The notes: generated by a model from the letters alone, not told the origin. DNA of 8,138 bases from RGIG7332 sp045580305 (GCA_045580305.1 JAZNNQ010000018.1:1-8138), one strand, 5' to 3'. Shown: positions 1 through 8,016, numbered from the stretch's first letter. A program made the numbers and translations.

Positions 1-3000
1 CGAAGGTGTAGCCATCCTTTGTGGGATCTGCAGGCTTCTCTAACTTTTCGCCCTTAGCAACCTGCTTATTGGAAACCTTTGAGCCGCCGTTGGTCTCAAA
101 CTTAACGGTGAGCTTGGAGTTCTCGCCTCCGCCACCGCCGCTGGGGCCGGGGCTGGGTGTGGGCACGGGAGAGCTACCGAATACGGTAACATTAAAGGTT
201 TCGGTAGAATCAAATGTTCCGTTAGAAGCCTTAACAACAACAGCGTGTGTACCACGGTGTGAGCTTGACGGAATCCAGGTAAGAACACCGGTATTCTCAT
301 CAACCACAATACCTGACGGGCCGCTTACAAGTGAATACTTAATGGGAGTATCCAGTGTGCTTTCAGCCTTGATGGTAAGTTTGAATTCTGCACCTGCATC
401 TGCGGTCTGATCTGCGATCGGTTCGATCTGCGGTGATGAATCAGCAACCAGGTTAAGCGGAATTCTGAAGGTCTGATCCTTCATAATGTGGTATACATAT
501 TCGCCGTCGTCGCCCTTCTTATCAACAAGGGAAACATCGCCGATATCAAGAACGATATTGTTGCCTTCCTGATAAGCGTTTTTAATCTCGAATGTAGCGT
601 TACCGCTTCCCACTCTGTTAACATAGATGAACTTGCCAATAAGATCCTTTGCAGGAATTGACTCGTCAACGGAGATGGTAATTGCGTTATTGAACTCAAG
701 ACCCTTTGTGAAGTCAACAATCTTACCGGTTACGCTTGCACGACCGGTGAGTTCGCCAACCTTGCTACCGTCGTTGATGTAGGAGTAGATATTCTTGCCG
801 TCCTTCATTGAGTAAACAGCAACGAAGCCCTTTACATTGAAGAGGTCATCTACACGGTACTCAACGCTGGTTCTTCTGGTGAATACGACATAGTCAACAC
901 GACCATCCTTTAAGGTTACCTTAACAGCCTTGACATTGTCGCTTGCAGTAAGTGCCTGACCGTCTGCACGGACTACCGAAACATCCTCGATCTTCTCAAT
1001 ATTACTCTCTGCCTTGTAGGGCTCGAATACGGTAGTGAAGAGGGTGTTGAGGTTGGAGCCTGAACGACGAGCGAGAACATATTTGAGCGTCTCAGGGTTG
1101 TAGTCGCGTGTCGGCGGATTACCGTTTGCGATAGCAACCTCGGAGAGGTCAAAGCCGTTTAACATAGTCATCTTCAGGTGGATGTTAGGATCATCTACAT
1201 ATGTATTGCGTACATTCATAATCTTGAAGTCAACGGTGAAGTTACCGCCGGTAACATTAGCTGCACGATCTACATTGTAGAGGTAGTTATAACCTGTTCT
1301 GTTAGCATCGGTCTGAGCATAGGGCCAGTTTGCACCCATGTAAGAACCTACATACTCACCGTTCTTCTTCTGGGGAACAAGGTTAAGACCTGTGGTGGTG
1401 AGGTTGTTGGAGAGTGCGTGGAATGAGTAAACATGCTCGTCGCCACCGTTTACATGGAAGAAGTCAACAGCGTATGTATTTTCTTCATCCACATCAACGG
1501 TTACAACGGTTCTGCGGTAATCACTGATACCGTACTGATGTGATGCGTCTGCATCCATGAGTTTAACTCGTCCTGCATCATCAAAATGGTACGGAACACC
1601 TGTTGTACGAACACCCTTCTGGCTTGCATCGTTAACAACAACCGTGTTGTGGGATACCGTGGTCTTAGCCCACTGAACATCCTCAGGACCACCGGAGGTT
1701 GTCGGATAGCCAAGATCCGGTGCAAGGTCAAGTTTGAATGCCTCAAAGCCTAAGTTAAGGGCATCGCGATGGCCGTGACCTGCATATCGGCCGTAGTACA
1801 TCCAGTATACGCGCTGGGTATCAAGCTCGTTAATGCCGCTGCCGTAAAGTGAGCCGCCGCGGAGAGCTGCGAAACCGTAGTCGGTAAGATGTGTGGACTT
1901 ATCAAAGTCATACTCGCCGTGAGTTCTGATAATGTCCATAATCTCGGTCTGTAAGCTTTCCGGATTCTTGGTTGTAGCGTCGTAATGGAGACCCTCAACC
2001 TTTCTGCCGTTTAAGTGGTAAATTACCTGTGCAATACTGATATCTTTAGTATTCTCAAAGGCAGGGATCAAACGGAATGTGCTTATCTGGTAAGCGTTCA
2101 TAGCGGTAGCACCTGAGTCACCAATTGCCGGCATCTTAGCGCGACGGAGGAAGGTGTCTGCCTGCCACTTGAACATCTTTACATAACGAGCATTGTTATA
2201 AAGGTCAGCGGAGGGATATTTGTCATAGCCCGCGGTGTAATTTGCGATATCCTTAAGGCCGCCGATCCATAAGTCGGAGTAGTTGGGTGATACCTCATCG
2301 GATACACCGTTTGAGTCAACAGCATTGACTAACTGACGGTAAACATTACCGCCGGTAACCTTGTTAACCTGGAGGGATCCGTTTAAGTAGAGGGAGTCAC
2401 CATCCTGGAATACGAAGTCAAGCATTTCCTTGGTATCCGGCATAGTATCGAGTACGATAGCAGCCGCGGTCAAGGTAGACTGTGACATACCGAAGTTACC
2501 CCAGATATGACCGGTCTTGCAAGCCTCGAAAATCTCGCGTAAAAGACCATCTTCAACATTTGTACGGATGAGGTTTGCACTGGTCTTCGGGTTTGGCATA
2601 TTGTACTGTGCTGCCTTATCGGAGAGGTAGTTAATAACAGTAGGATCCTCATATGCGGGCCAGAATGCGTCGTAGGAAACCGCCCACTGCTCAGCAAGCT
2701 GATTCTCCCAAACATAGTCGGTAACCTTACCGCGCGGGTTGTAGTAAGCACCGCTTGCCATCTGCCAACGATAGGGCTCGGTTGTCATATCCGGATAAAC
2801 ATCCGCGATACGGTCGATCATAATAGCACCGACTCTGCCGTACTTCATATCACCGGTGTATAGGTATGCATTGGTAAGTGCTGTTACGGAATTGAGAATA
2901 AGGCTTGAATGCCATAATCCCCAGTGGTTGTAGAAGGAAATGTAGGTGTGAACGGACGGGATGGTTTCATTGTATGAACCGTTGGAGTTAGAGTCTCCAA

Positions 3001-6000
3001 ATGTCTTATCGGAGACATAACCGTAACCGTCATCAACACCCCAGCCCTCGCCCTTCTCGGGGAGAGTCTCATTTACGAGATAGCCGGGCTGACCTGCTGC
3101 AACGAGTTTTGCGTTTTCACTCTTTGCAAGTTCATAATGCCAGAAGCCGTCATCGCCTATACCAAGTTCATAGAACTTCTCAAAGTCGTTTGTGGGGAAG
3201 GTCTTACGACAGTCAGGACACTGTACCTTCCAGGGCTTGTTCCAAGCGTCCATAATCCAAGCATAGTAGGGAGAACCGTATTCATCAATAAGGTTGATGC
3301 CACAGTAACGGCAGTTGCCGTATTCAGGGTCAGCACGGTAGCCTACATAGTAGCTTCGCGGAAGTTCCTGAGAGGTAATTGACTTCCAGAGTTTGTTGTG
3401 CTCGCCTACATAACGCTCAGCACTATTTACAGCGGAAAGCATAGCGGAGTTTGCCCAGTCATAAGTCTTAGCATTCTCGCGCATTGCAGCAACCTTCTCT
3501 GCAGTATAGAAGGAGCTTCTTGACTTACCGCCTGCGCTTACTCTCAGTTCCATTGTGCCGGTCTTGGTAACGCCGGAGAGCTTAGCAGTAGCAGTAATGG
3601 TTGTTGTTCCCGCCTTGAGAGCCACAATGTGACCGTTCTCATCAACGGTTGCAACGGATGGATCAGAGGAAGCATAGGAAACTTCATAATCCTGAAGTGC
3701 AATGGATGCCTCTGAAATTTCAAGGTTGTTCTGGTCGAGAAGCTTAACCGCAACATCATCTACATTCTTGGTAGAGTCGGTTGCATGCATGCTAATCTCG
3801 TTTGCGTAAGTGTTAGCCTGGAGACCAAGCTCAACCTTTGTAAGCACGCTGGGCTCAACAACACTTACTTCAACATCAAATGTTGCGCGCTCAACGCCAC
3901 TTAAGGTAACGCCTACGGTAAGCTTGGTGCTACCCTGCTTCTTACCGATTACGCGAAGAACGGTTTCGCCCTTCTTGTTAAGTGCGCTCTCGATATCTAC
4001 AACGCCCTCGCTGGTTGCATTCTTGACGGTGAAGGTTGCGCCGTAGAGATCCTCTAAGGAATTATCGGAAGTGGTAGCGGTAAGCGGAATATCCGCAGTA
4101 CCGTACTGGGGAATAACCGCACTCTTAGTTTCCGGAGTTACGGTAAGAGTGGGCTTAGTTGATACTGCATTGAGGTAAAGACCGTCGAGGTAAATTCTGG
4201 GAGATGCCTCACAAAGTGAGTTCTTACCTGCGATTTCCCAGGTAACAATATAGTCGCCTGCTTCTAAATCAACAGTACGGAGGGTGTTCTTAACATCGTC
4301 AACACTTACAGACTGATCTTCTGCAAGATAACGGTCCTCAGAACCTACTGCCCACTTGGGATCCATCGGATTTTCTGCATTAACCGGTGCGATGTAGGTT
4401 CTTACGATACCGGACATACAGTAGGTTGTACCCTGGTTAACTACCTGGTAAGTACCGCTCTCGGGGAGACGGATCTTAATTGCCGCCCACATACCTACGC
4501 CGTGCTCAAGAGCAAAGCCGTAGCTGTCGTAGTAGTTCTTAAATACAGAACCCTCGGACTGGCCGCCATAGCACCATACATCGGTGGCCATACCTGCACG
4601 GATCTGATAGCCTGTACCCGGCATAGTGCGGAGGAAGGTATTCATCTCGCTGATTTCACGACCGCGACCAACATTCAACTTAACCATATACTGGTAGTTC
4701 TTTGTTGTGTTCTTGGTCTTAGAATAAGTGAGAATCGGAATATCAAGTGCCTTTTCAACACCACCGGTGGCAACCGTAACGGTTACCATAGTGTTGCCGA
4801 TAGCCTTACCTTCAAAGGTAATCTTGTTGTTCTTGTTACCTTCACCTGCTGTAACTGTAACCGCAAGATTTGATGTGTTCTTGCTTACCGCGGTAACGGT
4901 AACAGCGCCCTCATCGCCGGTGGTCTGACCGGGACGGATGATTTTTGCGCTTAAATCAACGGTAACGCTCTTACCAACTTCAACGGTGTTGTCGAAGTTT
5001 AAGAGTTTAGCGTCAATTTCAAACTCGTTTACAACGGAAATCGGAATGGTAATGTTGCCGGTCTTTCCGTCTGCCTTTTTAATTTCTGCGGTAACAAGAG
5101 TGTTGCCCTTCTTAACGGAAGTTGCGGTAATAACGAACTTATCGCCGCTTACAGAAGATGCAACGGTAGCAATGGACTCATCATTACCGGAGAGTGTAAT
5201 CTCTAAATCAGACGCCTTAACCTCAACTCCCTTGCTATCCTTAACGGTAAGGGTAACGCTGCCGGTACCGGAGGTAACGGAGGTAAGGGTTTCCTCACTT
5301 GAGGAAACAACGAGGAAGTTTTCAGCACTGATAAGCTTAAATGCATCGATAATTACGAAGCTTCCGGAAACATTAGCAGCGGTAATCTTAAGTGCATACT
5401 CACCTGCCGCAAGATGTACCTTATCAGTACCTAACTGATAATCCTTGATACGGGTTGTGTCAACTGTTGCGTCCTTAAGCTGTGCAACGGTTGCACCAAC
5501 CTCACCTGTTGCAGGATCATACTTGCAAAGGGTGATGTTAGCAACACCTGTTGCTGCATTGTAAAGGGTTGCATAGGGGATGTAGTCACCCTCTACCGGA
5601 ACTTTAATCTTTAATGTACCTGTACCAACCTGGGACTTACAGATACCGTAAGATGCGTAGTTATACTTAAAGTAGTTGTTGCCGCCTGAGGATTCATCAT
5701 CAAGGAATGCCCAAGCTGCGGAGGGTTTTCCGGGGTTGATCTCACTGCTTGAACCGGTCTCGGTCATAGCATAGGTGATGGATCTTAAGTGATCAACCGT
5801 GTTGGAGGTGGAGTTAACCCAGCCCTTCTTTAAGTCGTAAATTAAATCGGTAACGGTAGCGATCGCATCTGCTTCCGTAACCTCGATATTGCAGGAAACG
5901 GTTGCATTTGTAGTGCCGTTTGAAACCGTAATGGTTGCAGTGGTCTTACCTGCTGCAACGCCGGTAAACTTAACGGATGCACTGTTTGCGGTCTTCTCAA

Positions 6001-7948
6001 AAGCACCGGTAGCAATGCCGTCTGCACCGAATGTAACCGAGCCGGTAATTGTGCTAAAGTCAATCTCGCTTCCGTCCTTAAGAGAAAGGGTAAGCGGAAT
6101 GGACTTGCTGCCGCCTACCGTCATTTTTGCAACGCCTTCGGAAGTTGATGCCTGAAGGGTCTTTCCGAGAGGAGCAATAACGGTGAGGTCAACATTAACC
6201 GATTTTTCAAGTGTTTCGTTGTATTTTACGGTAATGGTTGCCTTTGTTGCGCCCGGCTTAAGACCGGTAAAGGTAACCTTAGCAGAGCTTGCATCAACGG
6301 TAGATGTAGCGGATGCAATATCTGCTGTATTGAAAGTGGTAGAAACGGTAATCTTGCTGAAATCTACAGGGGAGTTATCGGAAAGACCGACGGTAAGGGG
6401 CACATCTACGGTCTTGTCGGTCTCGACGGTAGCGGTAGCAGCTGCTGTCGCATTGAGAGAAACCGCACCGAGCTCGCCCTTATAAGCAAGCTTTAAGTTG
6501 TTAAGGTAGGTCTGACCTGCCTTGGTCTTTGTCATAATAAGTTCGTACTCACCTGCGGTAAGCGGAATATTTCCGTTGGAAATCGGCTGATCGCCTGCAC
6601 CCGCGGTGGTGGGAAGTGTATAGGTGGATGCAGGAGTTGCGCTTCCAACCTTCTTAATGGTGACTGCAGTGTCAGATCTGGATTCCTGCAGGAGATTAAA
6701 GGTAGGAGCATACATACCGTCTACCGGAACTTTAAATCTGATGGTTACTGTACCCTTATCATAGAATACATAGCCGTAGTTCTGGTAGAATCTTGCAAAG
6801 TACATATTCGGGTTCTCGTTACCATCAGCATCCTTCTTGCTATATACTGCATAAGGATCAGAGGTAAGCTGACCGTAAACCTCACCGTATGCACCCGCGG
6901 TGGAATGTGCATAGTTGTGGGTTGAGGTGTAGCCGTAAGCGCCCTCAGCGGTAACGCTCTTCGGCATACTCTTTAAGAAGTTAAAGGTAAGGTCGCGGGG
7001 AGTAACCTCGGTCGCGGTCTCAACAACATTAATGTAGGTTCTTGCCATAGCAGAGCCTACTCTTACGGTAAGAGTGATCTTACCTGCAGCAACACCGGTA
7101 AGTTTTAATGCGCCGTCTGCAATTTCAGCGGTTGCAATATCAGCAGCACTGTACTCAAATGTTGCCTTGGAAAGGTCTGCCGCACTTCCGTCGGACATAG
7201 TAACTGTAAGCGGAACAGAAATGCTGCTGTCCTTTACTACCTCGTAAAGACCTTCCTCGGAGCCGATTTTAACGTCAGCCGCAACAGCACTCTCTGCTGC
7301 AACAAGCTTAAAACCGTCAACGATGGTAACGCCGTAAATCTTGGGAGCATTGAATTTGAGAACGTACTCGCCTTCTGCAAGATCAACGGGAGTTGTGGTA
7401 AGTGCAATGTAATGATCTGCACCGTGGTAGTTCTGCTGGTTGATACCACGGGACGCAAGAATGTCGCCGCTTGTTTTCTCCAGGCTCATTTCCATGTAAC
7501 CGGCATTAGCATAGTCGCCGGCACCGTGCATATTCACCATAGGAACATACTTGCCTGCAGTTTTTACTTTAATCTTGATGGAAGCAGTATAGTTGTTAGC
7601 GCGGTTTCCGGTAAAGAGCCAGAAGCCGTAGCCATTACTGTCTGCCGTCCAATAGGGTGAACCTGTGCTGCCCGGATCATATCCGTTAAAAGCAAAGGGT
7701 TCACTGGTGATGCCTGTGTTCATTTCACTTGCACCGCCGGTTGTTGTCATATCATATGTAATAGTCTGCATAAATGCAGTATTACTTGTTGATGCGACAA
7801 CTTTTTCGAAGTCGTAGTATAAATCTTCGGTCGCAGCCGCACTTGCAGTAAAGAGAGTAATGCCGGGAAGCATGCCCACGATCATGCAAAATGCAAGAAA
7901 TGCCGAAAGAACACGACTTACAGGGTTTTTAGCCTTTTCTTTCATCAT
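1..7948 (-). CDS. Giant secreted modular heparinase II/III-family polysaccharide lyase (3' end beyond window)
   Basis: The reading frame runs from ATG at 7948 to position 1 without a stop: 2649 complete codons, C-terminus missing. The 7948 start is chosen because AGGAGG lies 8 bases upstream and a signal peptide follows; a second in-frame ATG follows immediately. Order of parts: signal peptide, four related beta-sandwich modules interleaved with seven Ig-like domains (to about 1474), heparinase II/III-like toroid and beta-sandwich (about 1480-2505), a further Ig-like domain, a Pro/Gly linker and a Listeria-Bacteroides repeat. Proteins of this fold cleave uronic-acid-containing polysaccharides (heparin/heparan sulfate, alginate and others) by beta-elimination outside the cytoplasm. 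Family assignment rests on GHGHRDALN (2057-2065), HNTVVV (2100-2105), the sequence around Y1890 and GNFGMSQ (1817-1823). The exact lyase family and substrate cannot be told from sequence alone. Known heparinase II/III enzymes are usually roughly 600-900 residues, so this one is exceptionally long because of its accessory modules. Confidence 0.9.
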   Translation of the reverse strand, partial: MMKEKAKNPVSRVLSAFLAFCMIVGMLPGITLFTASAAATEDLYYDFEKVVASTSNTAFMQTITYDMTTTGGASEMNTGITSEPFAFNGYDPGSTGSPYWTADSNGYGFWLFTGNRANNYTASIKIKVKTAGKYVPMVNMHGAGDYANAGYMEMSLEKTSGDILASRGINQQNYHGADHYIALTTTPVDLAEGEYVLKFNAPKIYGVTIVDGFKLVAAESAVAADVKIGSEEGLYEVVKDSSISVPLTVTMSDGSAADLSKATFEYSAADIATAEIADGALKLTGVAAGKITLTVRVGSAMARTYINVVETATEVTPRDLTFNFLKSMPKSVTAEGAYGYTSTHNYAHSTAGAYGEVYGQLTSDPYAVYSKKDADGNENPNMYFARFYQNYGYVFYDKGTVTIRFKVPVDGMYAPTFNLLQESRSDTAVTIKKVGSATPASTYTLPTTAGAGDQPISNGNIPLTAGEYELIMTKTKAGQTYLNNLKLAYKGELGAVSLNATAAATATVETDKTVDVPLTVGLSDNSPVDFSKITVSTTFNTADIASATSTVDASSAKVTFTGLKPGATKATITVKYNETLEKSVNVDLTVIAPLGKTLQASTSEGVAKMTVGGSKSIPLTLSLKDGSEIDFSTITGSVTFGADGIATGAFEKTANSASVKFTGVAAGKTTATITVSNGTTNATVSCNIEVTEADAIATVTDLIYDLKKGWVNSTSNTVDHLRSITYAMTETGSSSEINPGKPSAAWAFLDDESSGGNNYFKYNYASYGICKSQVGTGTLKIKVPVEGDYIPYATLYNAATGVANITLCKYDPATGEVGATVAQLKDATVDTTRIKDYQLGTDKVHLAAGEYALKITAANVSGSFVIIDAFKLISAENFLVVSSSEETLTSVTSGTGSVTLTVKDSKGVEVKASDLEITLSGNDESIATVASSVSGDKFVITATSVKKGNTLVTAEIKKADGKTGNITIPISVVNEFEIDAKLLNFDNTVEVGKSVTVDLSAKIIRPGQTTGDEGAVTVTAVSKNTSNLAVTVTAGEGNKNNKITFEGKAIGNTMVTVTVATGGVEKALDIPILTYSKTKNTTKNYQYMVKLNVGRGREISEMNTFLRTMPGTGYQIRAGMATDVWCYGGQSEGSVFKNYYDSYGFALEHGVGMWAAIKIRLPESGTYQVVNQGTTYCMSGIVRTYIAPVNAENPMDPKWAVGSEDRYLAEDQSVSVDDVKNTLRTVDLEAGDYIVTWEIAGKNSLCEASPRIYLDGLYLNAVSTKPTLTVTPETKSAVIPQYGTADIPLTATTSDNSLEDLYGATFTVKNATSEGVVDIESALNKKGETVLRVIGKKQGSTKLTVGVTLSGVERATFDVEVSVVEPSVLTKVELGLQANTYANEISMHATDSTKNVDDVAVKLLDQNNLEISEASIALQDYEVSYASSDPSVATVDENGHIVALKAGTTTITATAKLSGVTKTGTMELRVSAGGKSRSSFYTAEKVAAMRENAKTYDWANSAMLSAVNSAERYVGEHNKLWKSITSQELPRSYYVGYRADPEYGNCRYCGINLIDEYGSPYYAWIMDAWNKPWKVQCPDCRKTFPTNDFEKFYELGIGDDGFWHYELAKSENAKLVAAGQPGYLVNETLPEKGEGWGVDDGYGYVSDKTFGDSNSNGSYNETIPSVHTYISFYNHWGLWHSSLILNSVTALTNAYLYTGDMKYGRVGAIMIDRIADVYPDMTTEPYRWQMASGAYYNPRGKVTDYVWENQLAEQWAVSYDAFWPAYEDPTVINYLSDKAAQYNMPNPKTSANLIRTNVEDGLLREIFEACKTGHIWGNFGMSQSTLTAAAIVLDTMPDTKEMLDFVFQDGDSLYLNGSLQVNKVTGGNVYRQLVNAVDSNGVSDEVSPNYSDLWIGGLKDIANYTAGYDKYPSADLYNNARYVKMFKWQADTFLRRAKMPAIGDSGATAMNAYQISTFRLIPAFENTKDISIAQVIYHLNGRKVEGLHYDATTKNPESLQTEIMDIIRTHGEYDFDKSTHLTDYGFAALRGGSLYGSGINELDTQRVYWMYYGRYAGHGHRDALNLGFEAFKLDLAPDLGYPTTSGGPEDVQWAKTTVSHNTVVVNDASQKGVRTTGVPYHFDDAGRVKLMDADASHQYGISDYRRTVVTVDVDEENTYAVDFFHVNGGDEHVYSFHALSNNLTTTGLNLVPQKKNGEYVGSYMGANWPYAQTDANRTGYNYLYNVDRAANVTGGNFTVDFKIMNVRNTYVDDPNIHLKMTMLNGFDLSEVAIANGNPPTRDYNPETLKYVLARRSGSNLNTLFTTVFEPYKAESNIEKIEDVSVVRADGQALTASDNVKAVKVTLKDGRVDYVVFTRRTSVEYRVDDLFNVKGFVAVYSMKDGKNIYSYINDGSKVGELTGRASVTGKIVDFTKGLEFNNAITISVDESIPAKDLIGKFIYVNRVGSGNATFEIKNAYQEGNNIVLDIGDVSLVDKKGDDGEYVYHIMKDQTFRIPLNLVADSSPQIEPIADQTADAGAEFKLTIKAESTLDTPIKYSLVSGPSGIVVDENTGVLTWIPSSSHRGTHAVVVKASNGTFDSTETFNVTVFGSSPVPTPSPGPSGGGGGENSKLTVKFETNGGSKVSNKQVAKGEKLEKPADPTKDGYTF
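2..178 (-). other. Pro/Ser/Gly linker and start of a Listeria-Bacteroides repeat
   Basis: Residues 2591-2609 form a flexible linker (GSSPVPTPSPGPSGGGGGE). Residues 2612-2649 read KLTVKFETNGGSKVSNKQVA and then GEKLEKPADPTKDGYTF at the window edge. This is the pattern of the InlB B-repeat / Flg_new family: beta strand, F.TNGGS.V, then P..PTK.GYTF, normally followed by .GW. Further repeats or a surface anchor may follow outside the window; none is visible here. Confidence 0.82.
182..433 (-). other. Putative Ig-like domain after the lyase
   Basis: Residues about 2506-2589 read PQIEPIADQTADAGAEFKLT, then YSLVSGPSGIVVDENTGVLT, WIPSSSHRGTH and a closing strand TFNVTV. The order 'P.I..I.DQTA.AG..F' then 'Y.L..GP.G...D..TG.L.W.P' matches the putative Ig (He_PIG/cadherin-like) pattern common in large secreted bacterial proteins. 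It probably separates the catalytic region from the cell-surface end. Confidence 0.75.
434..3511 (-). other. Heparinase II/III-like catalytic region (toroid plus beta-sandwich)
   Basis: Residues about 1480-1935 are helix-rich, starting FYTAEKVAAMRENAKTYDW, as expected for the alpha/alpha toroid. They include a Cys4 cluster (C1546-R-Y-C1549 and C1577-P-D-C1580, followed by FPTNDF), NHWGLWH (N1674, H1675, H1680), HIWGNFGMSQ (H1814, N1818, Q1823) and DEVSPNY ending at Y1890, the best candidate for the catalytic tyrosine. A linker-like PAIGDSG (D1944) leads to the beta-sandwich with GHGHRDALN (H2058, H2060, D2062), then FKLDLAPDLGYP, HNTVVV (H2100) and a GGDEHVYSFH strand (H2172, H2177). This matches the Heparinase_II_III C-terminal signature as I know it. 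A second beta-rich part (about 2330-2505) completes the domain. In characterised relatives, Tyr and His act as base and acid while Asn or His neutralises the uronate carboxylate. Residue roles here are inferred by analogy. Confidence 0.85.
3527..7285 (-). repeat. Seven bacterial Ig-like domains spaced between the N-terminal modules
   Basis: Approximate residues are Ig1 222-314, Ig2 494-593, Ig3 594-691, Ig4 878-977, Ig5 979-1075, Ig6 1266-1366 and Ig7 1367-1474. Ig7 is the most typical BIG_2-like domain: SYASSDPSVATVDENGHIVA followed by LKAGTTTITATA. Ig1, Ig2, Ig3 and Ig6 form a subgroup marked by VPLT or IPLT followed by (S/K)D(G/N)S and an acidic or hydrophobic pair, for example SVPLTVTMSDGSAADLSK and DVPLTVGLSDNSPVDFSK. 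Ig4 and Ig5 are more divergent but keep the beta-strand rhythm and the late 'G.T.VT' strand. Such domains usually act as rigid spacers or adhesive units on the cell surface. The arrangement is module-Ig, then three times module-Ig-Ig. Boundaries are good to about ten residues. Confidence 0.8.
4157..7822 (-). repeat. Four divergent copies of a ~180-residue putative carbohydrate-binding module
   Basis: The copies are at residues about 43-220 (bases 7289-7822), 318-490 (6479-6997), 700-877 (5318-5851) and 1080-1264 (4157-4711). Landmarks recur in order. Three copies open with an aromatic strand: LYYDFEK, LTFNFLK, LIYDLKK. Copies 1 and 3 share ITYDMTTTGGASEMN and ITYAMTETGSSSEIN, with an echo (SEMN) in copy 4. 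All four have a YGF/YGY/YGI/YGF strand, then an amphipathic strand such as IKIKVKTAGKYVP, IRFKVPVDGMYAP, LKIKVPVEGDYIP or IKIRLPESGTYQV. All four close with LAEGEYVLKF, LTAGEYELIM, LAAGEYALKI or LEAGDYIVTW and a last strand such as VDGFKLV, IDAFKLI or LDGLYLN. The pattern resembles jelly-roll carbohydrate-binding domains, with the 'AGEY' strand typical of such folds. Sugar binding is inferred from fold style and linkage to a lyase. I do not recognise a named family. Confidence 0.72.
7835..7948 (-). other. Sec signal peptide
   Basis: Residues 1 to about 38 show a basic N-region (MMKEKAKNPVSR), a hydrophobic core (VLSAFLAFCMIVGMLPGITL) and a small-residue cleavage region (FTASAAA) before the acidic mature start TEDLYYDF. 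Cleavage is most likely after the ASA or SAA at residues 35-38. This is the form usual for secreted Clostridia proteins and implies that the whole enzyme acts outside the membrane. Confidence 0.92.
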
Positions 7949-7956
7949 AAGTTTTC

Positions 7957-7962
7957 CCTCCT
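7957..7962 (-). promoter_or_regulatory. Ribosome binding site of the large gene
   Basis: The minus strand reads AAGGAGGG, containing a full AGGAGG, 8 bases before the ATG at 7948. This is an optimal Shine-Dalgarno and fixes the start against the second ATG at 7945 and any later Met. Confidence 0.92.
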
Positions 7963-8000
7963 TATAATTTTTGAAATTAAAGACAATTTCTGATGTCATT

Positions 8001-8009
8001 ATTTTATCA
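8001..8009 (-). promoter_or_regulatory. Candidate extended -10 promoter element of the large gene
   Basis: The minus strand reads TGATAAAAT, an extended -10 (TGn) with a hexamer TAAAAT one base off TATAAT. Transcription would begin about 7 bases downstream, near 7994, leaving a leader of roughly 45 bases. The upstream -35 is poor (TTTATT or TTATTT at suitable spacing), which an extended -10 can tolerate. The region is very AT-rich, so chance matches are likely. Confidence 0.42.
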
Positions 8010-8016
8010 TTAAATT

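Noticed and set aside
4938..5438. Plus-strand open frame of 166 codons antisense to the large gene
   Set aside because: It lies opposite Ig-like coding sequence, lacks a ribosome binding site and reads as low-complexity Ser/Thr/Val/Leu, as expected for the complement of Ig-rich coding. The shorter antisense frames at 21-410, 4502-4873 and 6183-6485 are rejected for the same reason.
7880..7900. Possible lipoprotein lipobox LAFC (residues 18-21)
   Set aside because: The residue before Cys is Phe, not Gly, Ala or Ser, and the hydrophobic core continues beyond it to an ordinary signal peptidase I site at about 35-38.
7964..7987. TTGTCT with TATAAG on the minus strand as a promoter
   Set aside because: The spacing is about 14-15 bases and the -10 abuts the AGGAGG, leaving no room for a leader containing the ribosome binding site.
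7973..7990. GAAATT / AATTTC 6-base inverted repeat in the leader of the large gene
   Set aside because: A 6-pair, almost all A/T stem with a 6-base loop in very AT-rich DNA is within chance and would be unstable; no riboswitch-like structure surrounds it.
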